Shown: positions 9,997 to 18,812 of the stretch, piece after piece
Numbering within the stretch: the stretch's first letter is position 1
Layout of the letters: each line of letters begins with the position of its first letter
NCBI RefSeq assembly: GCF_008801925.2
Contig: NZ_CP062805.1
Location: 186,001 to 250,000 of the forward strand
Direction: 5' to 3'
DNA from: Cupriavidus basilensis
GTDB lineage: Bacteria > Pseudomonadota > Gammaproteobacteria > Burkholderiales > Burkholderiaceae
DNA: 64,000 bases
Notes under the pieces: model-generated
The model's input: only the letters and a program-made list of their open reading frames with translations
Databases searched by the model: none
What the model was told of the DNA's origin: nothing
Program-made: the position numbers and the translations under genes

Positions 9997-10260
9997 CGTT
10001 GCCGTATTCAAGTGACGGGCTTTTTCGGCTTGTCTCTCGCAGGGCGGGGCGGTTCTTTGAGCAGGTCAGCGGGCCGCAGCAGATCGGGCACCCAAGCACT
10101 GATTGAAACCGGAATCAATTGGGCGTCTAGTGGCCTATAAGGCGGGCCGAAGTGGTGGAGAGTGATATGTGCTTCACAAAATGTCGGTTCGAGAATCCAA
10201 TTGCGGCAAAATTCAAGAGTGCCGCGCCAAGCTGACATGCGTCTGTCCACGCTGTGGCAA

Positions 10261-11352
10261 CTAGTGTCCTGTCCCACTAATACGTGAGCAAAGTCGGTGC
10301 AACTTTTCGAGAATCGAGTCGGCAGTGGCAGTCCAGCGAAACGGCTGGCAGTCCGCGTTGTAAGCGGTCACGAAATGATCGATGCGTTGGACCAACTGCT
10401 TGACGCTAGTGAACGAGCCGCGGCGGATAGCCTTATCGGTAATGAGGGAGAAGAAACGTTCGACCTGATTGAGCCAGGAACTGTAGGTCGGGATGAAATG
10501 CATGTGCCAACGCGGACGCGCTGCCAGCCAGGTCTTGATCTTCGGGTGGCTGTGCGTAGCGTAGTTATCGGCGATGCAGTGAATGTCCAGCTCGGCGGGC
10601 ACGGCCTGGTCGATCTCTCGGAGGAACGACAGGAACTCCTGATGGCGATGGCGCGGTTTGCATCGCGCCAGCACGGCTCCATTCAGGATGTTCAGCGCCG
10701 CAAACAGCGTGGTGGTGCCATGACGTTTGTAGTCGTGCGTGACGCCCTCGACGTAGCCGAATCCCATGGGCAGCATCGGCTGCGTGCGCTCCAGTGCCTG
10801 GCACTGGCTTTTCTCATCCACGCACAGCACCAGCGCGTTGTCACGTGGGCTCAGGTACAAGCCCACCACGTCGCGCAGCTTCTCGACAAAGAACGGGTCG
10901 GTAGACAGCTTGAAGCCTTCGGTACGATGAGGTTGCAGCCCGAAGAGTTGGAAGTAGCGCTGCACGCTGCTCTTGGAGATGCCGGTCTCGGCCGCGACAG
11001 CACGCACGCTCCAGTGTGTCGAGCCAGTGGCCGGCTTCGTATGCAGGGTGGTCTGAATCAATTGCGCCACCCGTTCGTCGTCGACCGTGCGAGGGGCCCC
11101 CGGGCGAACGTCGTCATACAGACAGGCGATTCGGCGTGCAATGAAGCGCGCACGCCATTTGCCGACCGTGGCGTTGCCCATCTTCAGCCGCTCGGCGATC
11201 GCGCTATTGAGCTCACCGTCGGCGCTGCAGAGGATGATGCGCGCCCGATTGCTCAACGCAGCAGGCAACGACCGGCTGCGCGCGAACGCCTGCAACTGCG
11301 CGCGTTCGTCTTCGCTCAACACCAATTCGGCCTTCGGTCTGCCCGTAATCAT
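10261..11352 (-). CDS. IS630-family transposase
   Basis: 363 residues, apparently intact. The N-terminal helix-turn-helix part has RARIILCSADGELNSAIAERL and GNATVGKWRARF. The DDE catalytic core has Asp in LCVDEKSQCQALERTQP, Asp in HCIADNYATHSHP and Glu in YSSWLNQVERFFSLIT. ATG 11352 has GGAGA upstream. The frame runs through the terminal inverted repeat, and its TAG stop is made from the TA target duplication plus the next flanking base. The element therefore borrows its stop codon from the insertion site. Confidence 0.92.
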   Translation of the reverse strand: MITGRPKAELVLSEDERAQLQAFARSRSLPAALSNRARIILCSADGELNSAIAERLKMGNATVGKWRARFIARRIACLYDDVRPGAPRTVDDERVAQLIQTTLHTKPATGSTHWSVRAVAAETGISKSSVQRYFQLFGLQPHRTEGFKLSTDPFFVEKLRDVVGLYLSPRDNALVLCVDEKSQCQALERTQPMLPMGFGYVEGVTHDYKRHGTTTLFAALNILNGAVLARCKPRHRHQEFLSFLREIDQAVPAELDIHCIADNYATHSHPKIKTWLAARPRWHMHFIPTYSSWLNQVERFFSLITDKAIRRGSFTSVKQLVQRIDHFVTAYNADCQPFRWTATADSILEKLHRLCSRISGTGH

Positions 11353-11424
11353 CTCGATATCTCCGTTCCCAGAATGCCGAAACGGTATGCAAGACTAATG
11401 CCAGTTATTTACGGGACAGGACAC
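10264..11424 (-). mobile_element. IS630-family insertion sequence
   Basis: 1161 bases with terminal inverted repeats GTGTCCTGTCCC (10264-10275 and the complement at 11413-11424), flanked on both sides by TA (10262-10263, 11425-11426), the normal IS630 target duplication. It carries one transposase gene. It splits the copy-1 cyclase gene, comparable to a continuous stretch at 32290-32300 in copy 2. Confidence 0.9.
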
Positions 11425-12120
11425 TAGAGTCGAGCCCAATAACCAAGTATTGCAGTGAGTGTGGCGCGCCTCCAAGTGCAACTCCACTTGCGGAGTTTGC
11501 CCCGGTTCATTACACGCCACCCCACCTGGCCGAGCGCACCTTGCCCGAACAGGCAACGCTGGAAGCGAGGGGGAGCGCGCGGGCGAATGCAAAACGATCA
11601 CGGCACTATTTGCCGACATGGCCGGATCGACGGCGTTGATCCACGACTTGGATCCCGAAGAAGCACGCCATCTCATTGACCGTGGTGGCCTCATGATGGA
11701 GACCGTGCATCACTACGAAGGCTACGTCGCCAAGTCCCTGGGCGACGGGATCCTCGCACTGTTCGGGACTCTGGTCCCGAGGAGAACGCGCTGGTGGGCG
11801 TGCCCGAAAGTTACCAGATCGAGGAGACGCTCCCCAGCTTGCATATTCCGACAAAGAAGGGGTGCTTGCCGCCCGCATCGACCGGCTTTCCATCGCGGAG
11901 AGGGCACTGTTGCAGACGCTTGCGGTGATCGGCAAGCGGTTCCCTCTGAGCCTGATCCGGCAGGTTGTCGGGCAGCCGGAAGATGAACTCGCCCTCCTGC
12001 CTGGAGGGCGAGTTCATCTACGACCTGCCCCCCTTTCCCGAGATAGAGTATTCGTTCAAGCACGGCCTGGCGCAGGAGGTCGCTGGCAGTTCCCTGCTTA
12101 CGGAACATCGCATTGCGCTA

Positions 12121-12222
12121 CATGCACTGGTCAGGGACTATGAGCGGCGTCCCGGCGTATTCGAGGCCATGGTCTATATTGCAATGGGCGGACTTCTACT
12201 GCGCAGAGCCGCCCATCCTTGA
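12121..12222 (+). pseudogene. C-terminal scrap of an IS5-group transposase
   Basis: The frame of the cyclase remnant continues in register into LVRDYERRPGVFEAMVYIAM and GGLLLRRAAHP, then stops. This is the usual end of IS5/IS427-type transposases (RDYER..., IAMxxLLLRR). The sequence after the stop (GAACTTTCAAACTGGCTCTC) resembles an IS5-group terminal repeat. It marks the break point where copy 1 of the cyclase ends. Confidence 0.55.
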
Positions 12223-12238
12223 ACTTTCAAACTGGCTC

Positions 12239-13435
12239 TCAGAAGGTGTGACGGACTCCCACGGCAGCACCGAACATGTTGTCCTTCCCTGTGGCAAGCG
12301 CGTAGCTGTTGCCGAGCGCGAGGCTGTTTGCGAACACTGTCGCGGCCGAGTCAAGCATTAGCCCGGCATGTTTCGAGAATGCGCTGGTGAGATAGAGGTC
12401 AGTCCGTTTGGAAAGCGAGTAGCTGGAAAGAAAGCCTACTTGCCAAGGATTCGGTGAAGACGTGCTGTCCAGGAGTCTCTTCAGATTCTGGTAGTTGTAT
12501 GAGAGCGCAATGCTCAATGCGGGTGTGACTTGAAAGGTTCCACCGATCCAGTATAGATCGTCGCGCTGAAGCGTGTCCCCATTGGGTGCCTTGTTTTGTC
12601 CCCAGCGATAACCCCCCATGAGTTTCGCCGCGCCAAAGCTATAGCTGACGGCAGTAGCTGCTTTCTTGAAGGAACCGCTGCTAATGGAGCCGCCAGTGAT
12701 ACCCATCGACGGATTGAGCTGATCGTAGCTGATCGCCAGGCCAAGCGGCCCGGCGAAATAGTTCAGCCCGGCGCCATACGCCGTATCACGCCGAAAGTGC
12801 CCAGGCGCTTCGCCATTGCCGCCTAGTGCGACACCGGGCGCTACGACTTGTGGCAAGGCAACGCCCGAACCAAAGGACCAATGCGCAACCGCCGTAACCG
12901 GACCGAATGTGCCGGAATACTTGAGCAAATTGTCTTCCCGGAAGTTTGGGCCGGTGAGTGCAACAACCGGATCATACTGCGTAGCAAATGCCATTGGTGA
13001 GAAGTTTGCCAGCGCATCAAAGGCAGAGGTGTACTGCCGGCCAAAAGATAGCTGGCCATAGCGTTGGTCCTGCAGTCCGACGTATGCCTGCCGTCCGAAA
13101 AGCCGTCCACTTTGTTCACCGACTCCAGTATCGATGGCAAAGCCACTTTCGAGCACGAAGACTGAGTTCAAGCTACCAGACAGTGCTTCAACACCTCGCA
13201 GGCCCCATCGCGACCCGGCGACGCCGCCAGAGTTCATGCGGTAGACATTATCCCCGGTGCCGGAAGTGAATTGATTGGATGCCGACGGTACGCTGCCGAC
13301 GTGGTTGGCAAACTCGACGTTGATATCTGCCACGCCATACAGCGTGACAGTAGATTGCGCGTTGGCGTTGAATGTGGCGCCCAGGGCCAGCAGGGCTGAC
13401 ACCGTGGCGGCAGAATGCTTTGCGCAACGACTCAT
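12239..13435 (-). CDS. General porin (Burkholderia OmpC/DcaP-like trimeric porin)
   Basis: 398 residues from ATG 13435 (AGGAG upstream). A signal peptide is clear: MSRCAKHSAATVSALLALGA followed by TFNANA, with the mature protein starting QSTVTLYGVADINVEFA. Family motifs include SRWGLRGVEALSGSLNSVF, RLFGRQAYVGLQDQRYGQLSFGRQ and the terminal AAVGVRHTF, whose last Phe is the outer-membrane assembly signal. It forms a 16-strand trimeric diffusion pore. It is transcribed away from the molybdenum hydroxylase operon, and a role in uptake of that operon's substrate is possible but only suggested by position. Confidence 0.9.
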   Translation of the reverse strand: MSRCAKHSAATVSALLALGATFNANAQSTVTLYGVADINVEFANHVGSVPSASNQFTSGTGDNVYRMNSGGVAGSRWGLRGVEALSGSLNSVFVLESGFAIDTGVGEQSGRLFGRQAYVGLQDQRYGQLSFGRQYTSAFDALANFSPMAFATQYDPVVALTGPNFREDNLLKYSGTFGPVTAVAHWSFGSGVALPQVVAPGVALGGNGEAPGHFRRDTAYGAGLNYFAGPLGLAISYDQLNPSMGITGGSISSGSFKKAATAVSYSFGAAKLMGGYRWGQNKAPNGDTLQRDDLYWIGGTFQVTPALSIALSYNYQNLKRLLDSTSSPNPWQVGFLSSYSLSKRTDLYLTSAFSKHAGLMLDSAATVFANSLALGNSYALATGKDNMFGAAVGVRHTF

Positions 13436-13930
13436 ACTTCGTCTCCTGTGTTGGCGTGCGACAGAGCGACGCCAGTTCTTTGATGTGTTCGGTTCGGTCG
13501 CGATGACCTTGTCGAAGGGGCGTAAATATTTCTGTTGCACAGCCGCCCAGAGCCAGGCTTTGGGGTGCGAGCCATGCCGCAAGCAATGCGCAGCTGGTGT
13601 GTTCGGCGCTGCGATTGCGGTGATGCATGATCAAGTTCTGTGCCAAGGAGGATTAGGTGCAATTTTCGAGGGTAATCCCGTAATTAATGCTGTCGAACTC
13701 AGCTCTGAAGTGAGCCTAAGCAAATCCCAGAAGACAGCCGGCGGACATAAGTGTCCGGTTGGGAGACAGAAATGTCCCACGCTTCGAATTATGGAAGAGG
13801 GATGTCTCTGCTAGGGAAGCGCAGCAAGAGCGAGGGGGCTGTCAGGAAGGCGGAAACCGATTTACTTCACGCCCCAGCATGGACCTAGCTGCATCAAATA
13901 TTGTCTTTCTTTCTTCTCGTAATTTATCAC
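13436..13930. other. Non-coding stretch upstream of porin and molybdenum hydroxylase genes
   Basis: No convincing gene. It holds the porin ribosome site near its left edge. Around 13750-13790 two TGTCC/TGTCCCAC motifs in close order resemble the ends of some IS21-type elements, but no transposase or matching end was found. Confidence 0.4.
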
Positions 13931-13959
13931 TTGACAATGTGTGCGCTTCGACCAAGAAT
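13931..13959 (+). promoter_or_regulatory. Candidate sigma-70 promoter for leader ORF and molybdenum hydroxylase operon
   Basis: A perfect -35 TTGACA (13931-13936), a 17-base spacer and a weaker -10 AAGAAT (13954-13959). Transcription would begin near 13966, about 24 bases before the ribosome-site-led ATG at 13990. Confidence 0.5.
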
Positions 13960-13989
13960 TATCGAACGATAAAGACAAAAGGAGACAAC

Positions 13990-14079
13990 ATGTTGCCCAT
14001 CCGCCCTTTGCATCCGTGGAACGGCATTCCGTCCTCGATGCCGCTCGCTTCCACCTCTAATTTCGTCAGGCGTCCCTAG
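13990..14079 (+). CDS. Possible 29-residue leader peptide
   Basis: An AAAAGGAG site lies 5 bases before ATG 13990, the best ribosome site in this area, and a TTGACA promoter lies just upstream. The 29-residue product begins MLPIRPLHPWNG and ends NFVRRP; it is Pro/Ser rich with no recognised domain. It stops 132 bases before the first structural gene at 14212. It could be a translated leader that couples or attenuates the operon, or the stump of a lost gene. The signals are seen; the function is unknown. Confidence 0.4.
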   Translation: MLPIRPLHPWNGIPSSMPLASTSNFVRRP

Positions 14080-14211
14080 GTCGCCCCTTCAGTTGGCTCA
14101 TGCGTCGCAGCAGCAACGGTGACCGTCTGTCATCGGCGCGAGAGCAGGAACCTCATGTATTCGTCGGGCCACATCTGCAACTGGCCTCTAGTCGACGACC
14201 TGGAAATACAT

Positions 14212-15084
14212 ATGAAACCCACATCCTTTGAATACCGCCGGCCCGGCACGCTGGATGACGCCCTGCGGCTGCTGGCACAGTCCGGCCCGGACGCCAAGGT
14301 AATTGCTGGCGGGCAAAGCCTTGTGCCGATGATGAACTTTCGGATGGCCCGGCCCGATGTGCTGATTGACATCAATGGCGTGAGCGAACTGGATTATCAC
14401 CGTCGCGACGGCGATATCCTCCGTATCGGCGCGTTAATGCGGCACGCCGATCTGAAGGATTCAGCGCTAGTCCAGGAATGCTGTCCTTTGATGAGCGAAG
14501 CCTATCACTACGTCGCGCACGGAACCGTTCGGAACCGCGGCACCCTTTGTGGAAATCTGTGCCACGCCGATCCGGCTTCGGAGATGCCGGCAGTCATGCT
14601 CTCTGTAGGGGCCACTATGGTGGTTCGAGGCATTGGCGGCGAACGCCGCATTGCGGCCGAGGACTTTTTCCAGGGCATCTATGCCACGGCACTTGAACCG
14701 AATGAAATATTGGTCGAGGTGCAAATCCCGGTGCCGGCGAGCCGCCGCGGTTACGCGTTTGAGGAAGTGTCGGCGCGCCAGGGCGACTTCGCCATGACTT
14801 TAGTCGCCGCGCTGCTCGATATTCGCGGTGGACGTATCGAGGAAGCGTCGGTCGCCTACGCGGGTGTGTCAGACCGGGCGCGGCGTCTGCCTGCGGTCGA
14901 GCAAGCTCTGACAGGCCAGTCGCCGTCAACGGAGTTGTTCGACCGCGTCGCTGCGCTTGCTAGTGAAGGGTTCGACCTTATCGAAGACATCCATGCGGAC
15001 AGGCAGTACCGCCACGACCTGATTCGTACGCTGACCGCCCGAGCGCTCGCCAGGGCGGCGGAGCGCGCCCAAGGGCATGCCTGA
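14212..15084 (+). CDS. Molybdenum hydroxylase FAD subunit (CoxM family)
   Basis: 290 residues from ATG 14212; upstream in-frame Met codons add non-family sequence. FAD-binding motifs of the vanillyl-alcohol-oxidase-fold family are present: AGGQSLVPMMNFRM (about 33-46) and GTVRNRGTLCGNLCHADPAS (about 108-127), followed by the C-terminal CO-dehydrogenase flavoprotein domain (FEEVSARQGDFAM). It passes electrons from the iron-sulfur subunit to the acceptor. It leads an M-S-L gene order with the small and large subunits directly downstream. The 'CO dehydrogenase' name covers a broad family; the substrate here is not CO (see large subunit). Confidence 0.88.
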   Translation: MKPTSFEYRRPGTLDDALRLLAQSGPDAKVIAGGQSLVPMMNFRMARPDVLIDINGVSELDYHRRDGDILRIGALMRHADLKDSALVQECCPLMSEAYHYVAHGTVRNRGTLCGNLCHADPASEMPAVMLSVGATMVVRGIGGERRIAAEDFFQGIYATALEPNEILVEVQIPVPASRRGYAFEEVSARQGDFAMTLVAALLDIRGGRIEEASVAYAGVSDRARRLPAVEQALTGQSPSTELFDRVAALASEGFDLIEDIHADRQYRHDLIRTLTARALARAAERAQGHA

Positions 15085-15111
15085 CTGCAACGCACCACTG
15101 GAGTTGAAGCC

Positions 15112-15609
15112 ATGACAGTCCACAAGATCGATGTTGCCGTCAACGTTAACGGCAAAACTTATGAGCGGAGCATACCGACCCGTATGCTGCTTTCCGATTT
15201 TCTTCGTAATGAATGCCATCTGACCGGAACACACGTCGCCTGTGAGCATGGGGTCTGCGGCGCCTGTAACGTCATGCTTGATGGCAAGACGGTACGCTCG
15301 TGCCTGACGTTCGCCGTACAGGTGCAAGGGGCGGCTGTAGAAACAGTCGAAAGCCTCGGCACGATCGAGAAGTTGCATCCGTTGCAACAGGCGTTCTGGG
15401 AAAAGCACGGCCTGCAATGTGGCTTTTGCACGCCGGGGATGCTCATGACCGCCAAGGAGCTGCTGAGTGTCAATCCCAATCCCACGCGTGAAGAAGTCGC
15501 AGAAGCCATCTCGGGCAACCTCTGCCGATGCACGGGTTATCAGACGATCGTCGATGCCATCATGTCGGCAGCCGAAACCATGCGCCAACAACAAGGAGTG
15601 CAGCCATGA
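15112..15609 (+). CDS. Molybdenum hydroxylase [2Fe-2S] subunit (CoxS family)
   Basis: 165 residues. The plant-type ferredoxin cluster ligands are in CEHGVCGACNV with a further Cys in RSCLTF, and the second cluster's ligands in CGFCTPGM and CRCTGYQ. All eight expected Cys are present. It relays electrons from the molybdenum centre to FAD. It overlaps the large-subunit start by ATGA at 15606-15609, indicating coupled translation. Confidence 0.93.
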   Translation: MTVHKIDVAVNVNGKTYERSIPTRMLLSDFLRNECHLTGTHVACEHGVCGACNVMLDGKTVRSCLTFAVQVQGAAVETVESLGTIEKLHPLQQAFWEKHGLQCGFCTPGMLMTAKELLSVNPNPTREEVAEAISGNLCRCTGYQTIVDAIMSAAETMRQQQGVQP

Positions 15610-18086
15610 CCGAGCGATATATCCCGGACGTAAAAATCCCGGCGTCGCGGCAATCGGAAGCGCCTCGTCAGAATTTGCGCTGGATCGGCAAGAGCATGAA
15701 GCGAGTCGAGGATCCGCGACTGCTCACTGGTCGCGGTAAGTACGTCGACGATATCGTGCTGCCGAACATGGCTCATGTTGCGTTGCTGCGAAGCCCGTTC
15801 GCTCACGCCCGTATCAAATCGATCGACGTCAGTCGTGCGCGCGAGTTGCCCGGGGTGATCGCCGTCGTCACCGGCAAGGAGTTTGCGGAAACGACTGGAC
15901 CGACGGTGACATTCTCGAGCCCGCCTGTCGTTCAGCACGCGATCGCCATCGACCGGGTGCGCCATGTCGGCGAAGCGGTTGCCGCTGTCGTTGCGGTGGA
16001 CCGGTACATCGCGGAGGATGCACTCGAACTGATTGATGTGGATTTCGAGGAGCTGCCGGTCGTTGCAGATTTCGAGGCGGCGTTGCATGCCAAGGGTGAA
16101 GCCGTTCTCCACCCGGACCTGGGTGACAGTAATGTCGCGATGGACCGTACCTTTGCGTTCGGTCCCGTTGACGACGACTTCGCTCGCTCCGATCTAGTTA
16201 TCAAGCGTCGCCTGCGGTGGAACCGGTCGGGGCCGCAGCCACTGGAGACTGTCGGCGCGGTTGCGGAGTACGATCCCGGCACCGGGAAGTTTACGGTCCA
16301 CTGCAACACGTCGATGTATACCTATGTCGGGTGGCTCTGCGCAGCTTCTCTCGGCGTCCCTTCGACGCAGCTCAATATCGTGCCGACGCTTGCCGGTGGC
16401 AGCTTCGGCTCGAAGCTGTTCCTGCACAAGGTTATTGTTCTGACGGCGGGGCTGGCACGCATTGCAGGTCAGCCGGTAAAGTTCATCGAGGACCGCCTCG
16501 ACAATATGACCAACGCTGACGGACACGGCTCCGACCGTGTCTACGAAGCCGAGCTTGCGGTCAAACGCGATGGCACTATCCTGTCCCTTCGCTATGAAGT
16601 CATGGATGATTATGGCGCTTACCTGCAGTATGGGTATGGGACACACGGCAATGCATTCTCTCAGATCGTTGGGCCCTATCGTATCAATAGTGTGCAGGCG
16701 AGAATCATCGCAGTGCTGACCAACAAGTGCCAGCAGGGCGCGTATCGTGGCTTTGGTTCGGAAGTATCCAACTTCGTGATAGAGCGGATGGTGGATGCTG
16801 CCGCGCGAGAGCTAAATCTGGACCCGGTCGAGATCCGCCGGCGCAACCTGATCCGCCCGGAGGAATTTCCCTTCGTGATTCCCACGGGCAATGTGTATGA
16901 CAGCGGCAACTACCAGGCGGTCATGCAAGAGATGCTCAGGATGTTCGACTATGAGGGATGGCGTGCCCGGCAGGAAGCCGCGCGCAAGGAAGGCAAGTAC
17001 ATCGGCATCGGCGTGGTGACCTGCCAGGAGCGCAGCGTGTTCAGTTCGACCGAGTTCTGGTCGCTGAATCCTCCGGAGCAGCCTGGATTCGCGCTGACCA
17101 GTTCGCCCGAGGCGGTGTCGATGCGGATCGATCCCACCGGTAAGGTATTTGTCAAGCTGAACGCGCCATTCTGGGGCAACAGTCCCGAGACCGTGGTGAC
17201 GCAGATTGTTTCGGAGGCGCTCAGCGTTGAGCCGTCTGACATCTCGGTCAGCTACGCTGATACGGACGCGGGGTTCAACGGTACAGGGCCGGGCGGCAGT
17301 CGATATACGGTGATGGTTGCAGGGGCCGTCGTGGCGGGATCAAGGACGCTGCGCAACAAAATGTTCCGGTTTGCCGCACATATGCTGGAATGCAGTAGCG
17401 ACGACCTGGAACTGTCCGGCGGTCGCGTTATCATCAAGGGCATCCCGGGATCGGGCAAGACGATTGCGGAACTTGCATCGGCTATCCACTATTTCCGTCT
17501 GGACTTCCCGGATACGCCAGAATTCTCCAGCGGCCTGGAAACAACCTCGGTTTACGACCATCCGCTGACAACCATGCCGGCGTCCGATCGTAGCCATCTT
17601 GGCATCTTCTACCCGATCATGGGGCATATGGCACACGCGGCTGCGGTCGAGGTTGATCCGCAGACTGGGAAAGTGACCATCCTTGACTATGTCGCTGTAC
17701 ACGATTGCGGCACTGTGGTTAACCCCATGACGCTCGATGGCCATGTGCGAGGCGGCGCGGCTCAAGGAATCGGCACGGCCCTGTATGAGCAATTCCACTA
17801 CGACAGCAATGGCCAGTTGCTCACGGCGTCTTTTGCGGACTACCACATGCCAACTGCGCATGAGGTGCCTTTGAATCTGCGTGTCGGTCACGTGGAGACG
17901 CCGTCGCCCTACACGGAATTCGGTATTAAGGGTGGCGGCGAGGGCGGACGCATGGCTGCACCGCCGGTGATGGTGCAAGCCGTTGAGGATGCGCTGCGAC
18001 CGTACGGTGTGGAACTGACCGAGGTCCCGCTTACCCCTAGCCGTATTCGCCGGATTGTACGGGAAGCGCAGTGCAAAAATGGCTGA
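15606..18086 (+). CDS. Molybdenum hydroxylase large subunit (CoxL/xanthine dehydrogenase family)
   Basis: 826 residues. It binds the molybdopterin-cytosine-dinucleotide cofactor and hydroxylates the substrate using water. Visible motifs: KSMKRVEDPRLLTGRGKYVDD at the N-terminus, GGSFGSKLFLHK (cofactor contact), QQGAYRGFGSEVSNF at the active-site loop and GIKGGGEGGRMAAPPV with the catalytic Glu near the C-terminus. True form-I CO dehydrogenases carry AYxCSFR at the loop; here it is AYRGFGS with no Cys, so CO oxidation is excluded on known structure. An aromatic, N-heterocyclic or aldehyde substrate is plausible. ATG 15606 has AAGGAG upstream inside the small-subunit gene. Confidence 0.9.
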   Translation: MTERYIPDVKIPASRQSEAPRQNLRWIGKSMKRVEDPRLLTGRGKYVDDIVLPNMAHVALLRSPFAHARIKSIDVSRARELPGVIAVVTGKEFAETTGPTVTFSSPPVVQHAIAIDRVRHVGEAVAAVVAVDRYIAEDALELIDVDFEELPVVADFEAALHAKGEAVLHPDLGDSNVAMDRTFAFGPVDDDFARSDLVIKRRLRWNRSGPQPLETVGAVAEYDPGTGKFTVHCNTSMYTYVGWLCAASLGVPSTQLNIVPTLAGGSFGSKLFLHKVIVLTAGLARIAGQPVKFIEDRLDNMTNADGHGSDRVYEAELAVKRDGTILSLRYEVMDDYGAYLQYGYGTHGNAFSQIVGPYRINSVQARIIAVLTNKCQQGAYRGFGSEVSNFVIERMVDAAARELNLDPVEIRRRNLIRPEEFPFVIPTGNVYDSGNYQAVMQEMLRMFDYEGWRARQEAARKEGKYIGIGVVTCQERSVFSSTEFWSLNPPEQPGFALTSSPEAVSMRIDPTGKVFVKLNAPFWGNSPETVVTQIVSEALSVEPSDISVSYADTDAGFNGTGPGGSRYTVMVAGAVVAGSRTLRNKMFRFAAHMLECSSDDLELSGGRVIIKGIPGSGKTIAELASAIHYFRLDFPDTPEFSSGLETTSVYDHPLTTMPASDRSHLGIFYPIMGHMAHAAAVEVDPQTGKVTILDYVAVHDCGTVVNPMTLDGHVRGGAAQGIGTALYEQFHYDSNGQLLTASFADYHMPTAHEVPLNLRVGHVETPSPYTEFGIKGGGEGGRMAAPPVMVQAVEDALRPYGVELTEVPLTPSRIRRIVREAQCKNG

Positions 18087-18191
18087 TTGCGCCGCTCAGC
18101 CACGCGCGCCTCAGGATTGAGGTTTGATCCGGGGAGATTGGGCGCAGCCACGGCCCGCTCCCTATCGCATTAACGTTTGAGTTGTCTGACC

Positions 18192-18776
18192 ATGGAACTT
18201 TCGAACCATCAGCATGTAAATGCCCCGCAGCAAGCCGTCTGGGATGCATTGAATAACCCGGAGATCCTCAAGTCCTGCATCGCAGGCTGCGAGAGTATCT
18301 CCGCAACTTCCGATAACGCATTTGAAGTTGTGGTGGCAGCGAGGGTCGGTCCTGTCAGCGCTCGCTTCAAGGGCAAGTTGACCATTGTCGACGCACACGC
18401 GCCGACCTCGTATTCACTCGTTTTTGAAGGGCAGGGTGGCGCAGCTGGGTTCGCCAAGGGTGGCGCTGATGTCGTGCTGTGCGCCGAGGAACAGGGTACG
18501 CGGGTTCAATACACCGCCAAGGCTCAAATCGGAGGCAAGCTCGCGCAGATTGGCTCCAGGCTGGTTGACAGCGCGGCCAGGAAGATGGCTGACGATTTCT
18601 TTACTGCCTTCGAGCAGACGTTGGCAGCCGCAGCGCCGGCCGTCACTACTCCGGCAGAAGAGGTCATGGCGGCGCCCATTGCACGAACGAGCAGCGGCAT
18701 CCCCTACGCCCGCCTGCTTCCTTGGATCATTGGCTTGAGCGCGGCTGCTGCCACGGCATTCACGTTGCTCCGTTAG
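18192..18776 (+). CDS. CoxG-like membrane-anchored SRPBCC protein
   Basis: 194 residues. The N-terminal ~145 residues are an SRPBCC/CoxG domain (NAPQQAVWDALNNPEILKSC, GPVSARFKGKLTI, IGGKLAQIGSRLVDSAARKMADDFF). A variable linker is followed by a single C-terminal hydrophobic segment (LLPWIIGLSAAAATAFTLL, about 172-190). In CO-dehydrogenase systems CoxG anchors the enzyme to the membrane near the quinone pool. Its place 105 bases after the large subunit fits recruitment of this molybdenum enzyme to the inner face of the membrane. Confidence 0.85.
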   Translation: MELSNHQHVNAPQQAVWDALNNPEILKSCIAGCESISATSDNAFEVVVAARVGPVSARFKGKLTIVDAHAPTSYSLVFEGQGGAAGFAKGGADVVLCAEEQGTRVQYTAKAQIGGKLAQIGSRLVDSAARKMADDFFTAFEQTLAAAAPAVTTPAEEVMAAPIARTSSGIPYARLLPWIIGLSAAAATAFTLLR

Positions 18777-18812
18777 GGGCCTGCGGCCGGAACGAGGCGC
18801 CAAGGAGCCTAC

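Larger units (their letters stand above)
9745..12120 (+). repeat. Direct repeat copy 1: LysR 3' end plus zinc-ribbon cyclase (degraded)
   Basis: The segment from the sensor half of the LysR gene through the start and part of the body of a cyclase gene matches 31761-34200 in order and orientation, with scattered base differences (for example GGAGGATTTTCGGCGATTCT against GGGGGATTCTCGGCAATCCT). Copy 1 is interrupted by an IS630 element and has lost roughly 1.2 kb of the cyclase body. Confidence 0.85.
10167..12120 (+). pseudogene. Wrecked copy of the zinc-ribbon adenylate cyclase gene
   Basis: Homologous to the intact gene at 32198. The start (ATG 10167, then a Cys-containing zinc-ribbon start) is frameshifted within the first ribbon, the IS630 element sits at 10264-11424, and the frame beyond it is out of step. 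Cyclase domain sequence (ITALFADMAGSTALIHDLD-like, about 11600) runs to about 11767, where it jumps to sequence matching the far side of the ATPase domain (EENALVGVPESYQIEE region). This implies deletion of about 1.2 kb. A further small replacement lies near 11990, and similarity ends at about 12120. It cannot make a working protein. Confidence 0.85.

Noticed and set aside
10297..11427. 376-codon open frame on the plus strand
   Set aside because: Antisense of the IS630 transposase; the DDE motifs are on the minus strand.
13745..13785. IS21-like terminal repeat
   Set aside because: Only two short TGTCC-type motifs, with no second end and no istAB genes in the region.
14212..18086. Carbon monoxide dehydrogenase (coxMSL) for CO oxidation
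   Set aside because: The large subunit lacks the AYxCSFR loop with its Cys, and no coxDE genes are present. Kept as a molybdenum hydroxylase of unknown substrate.
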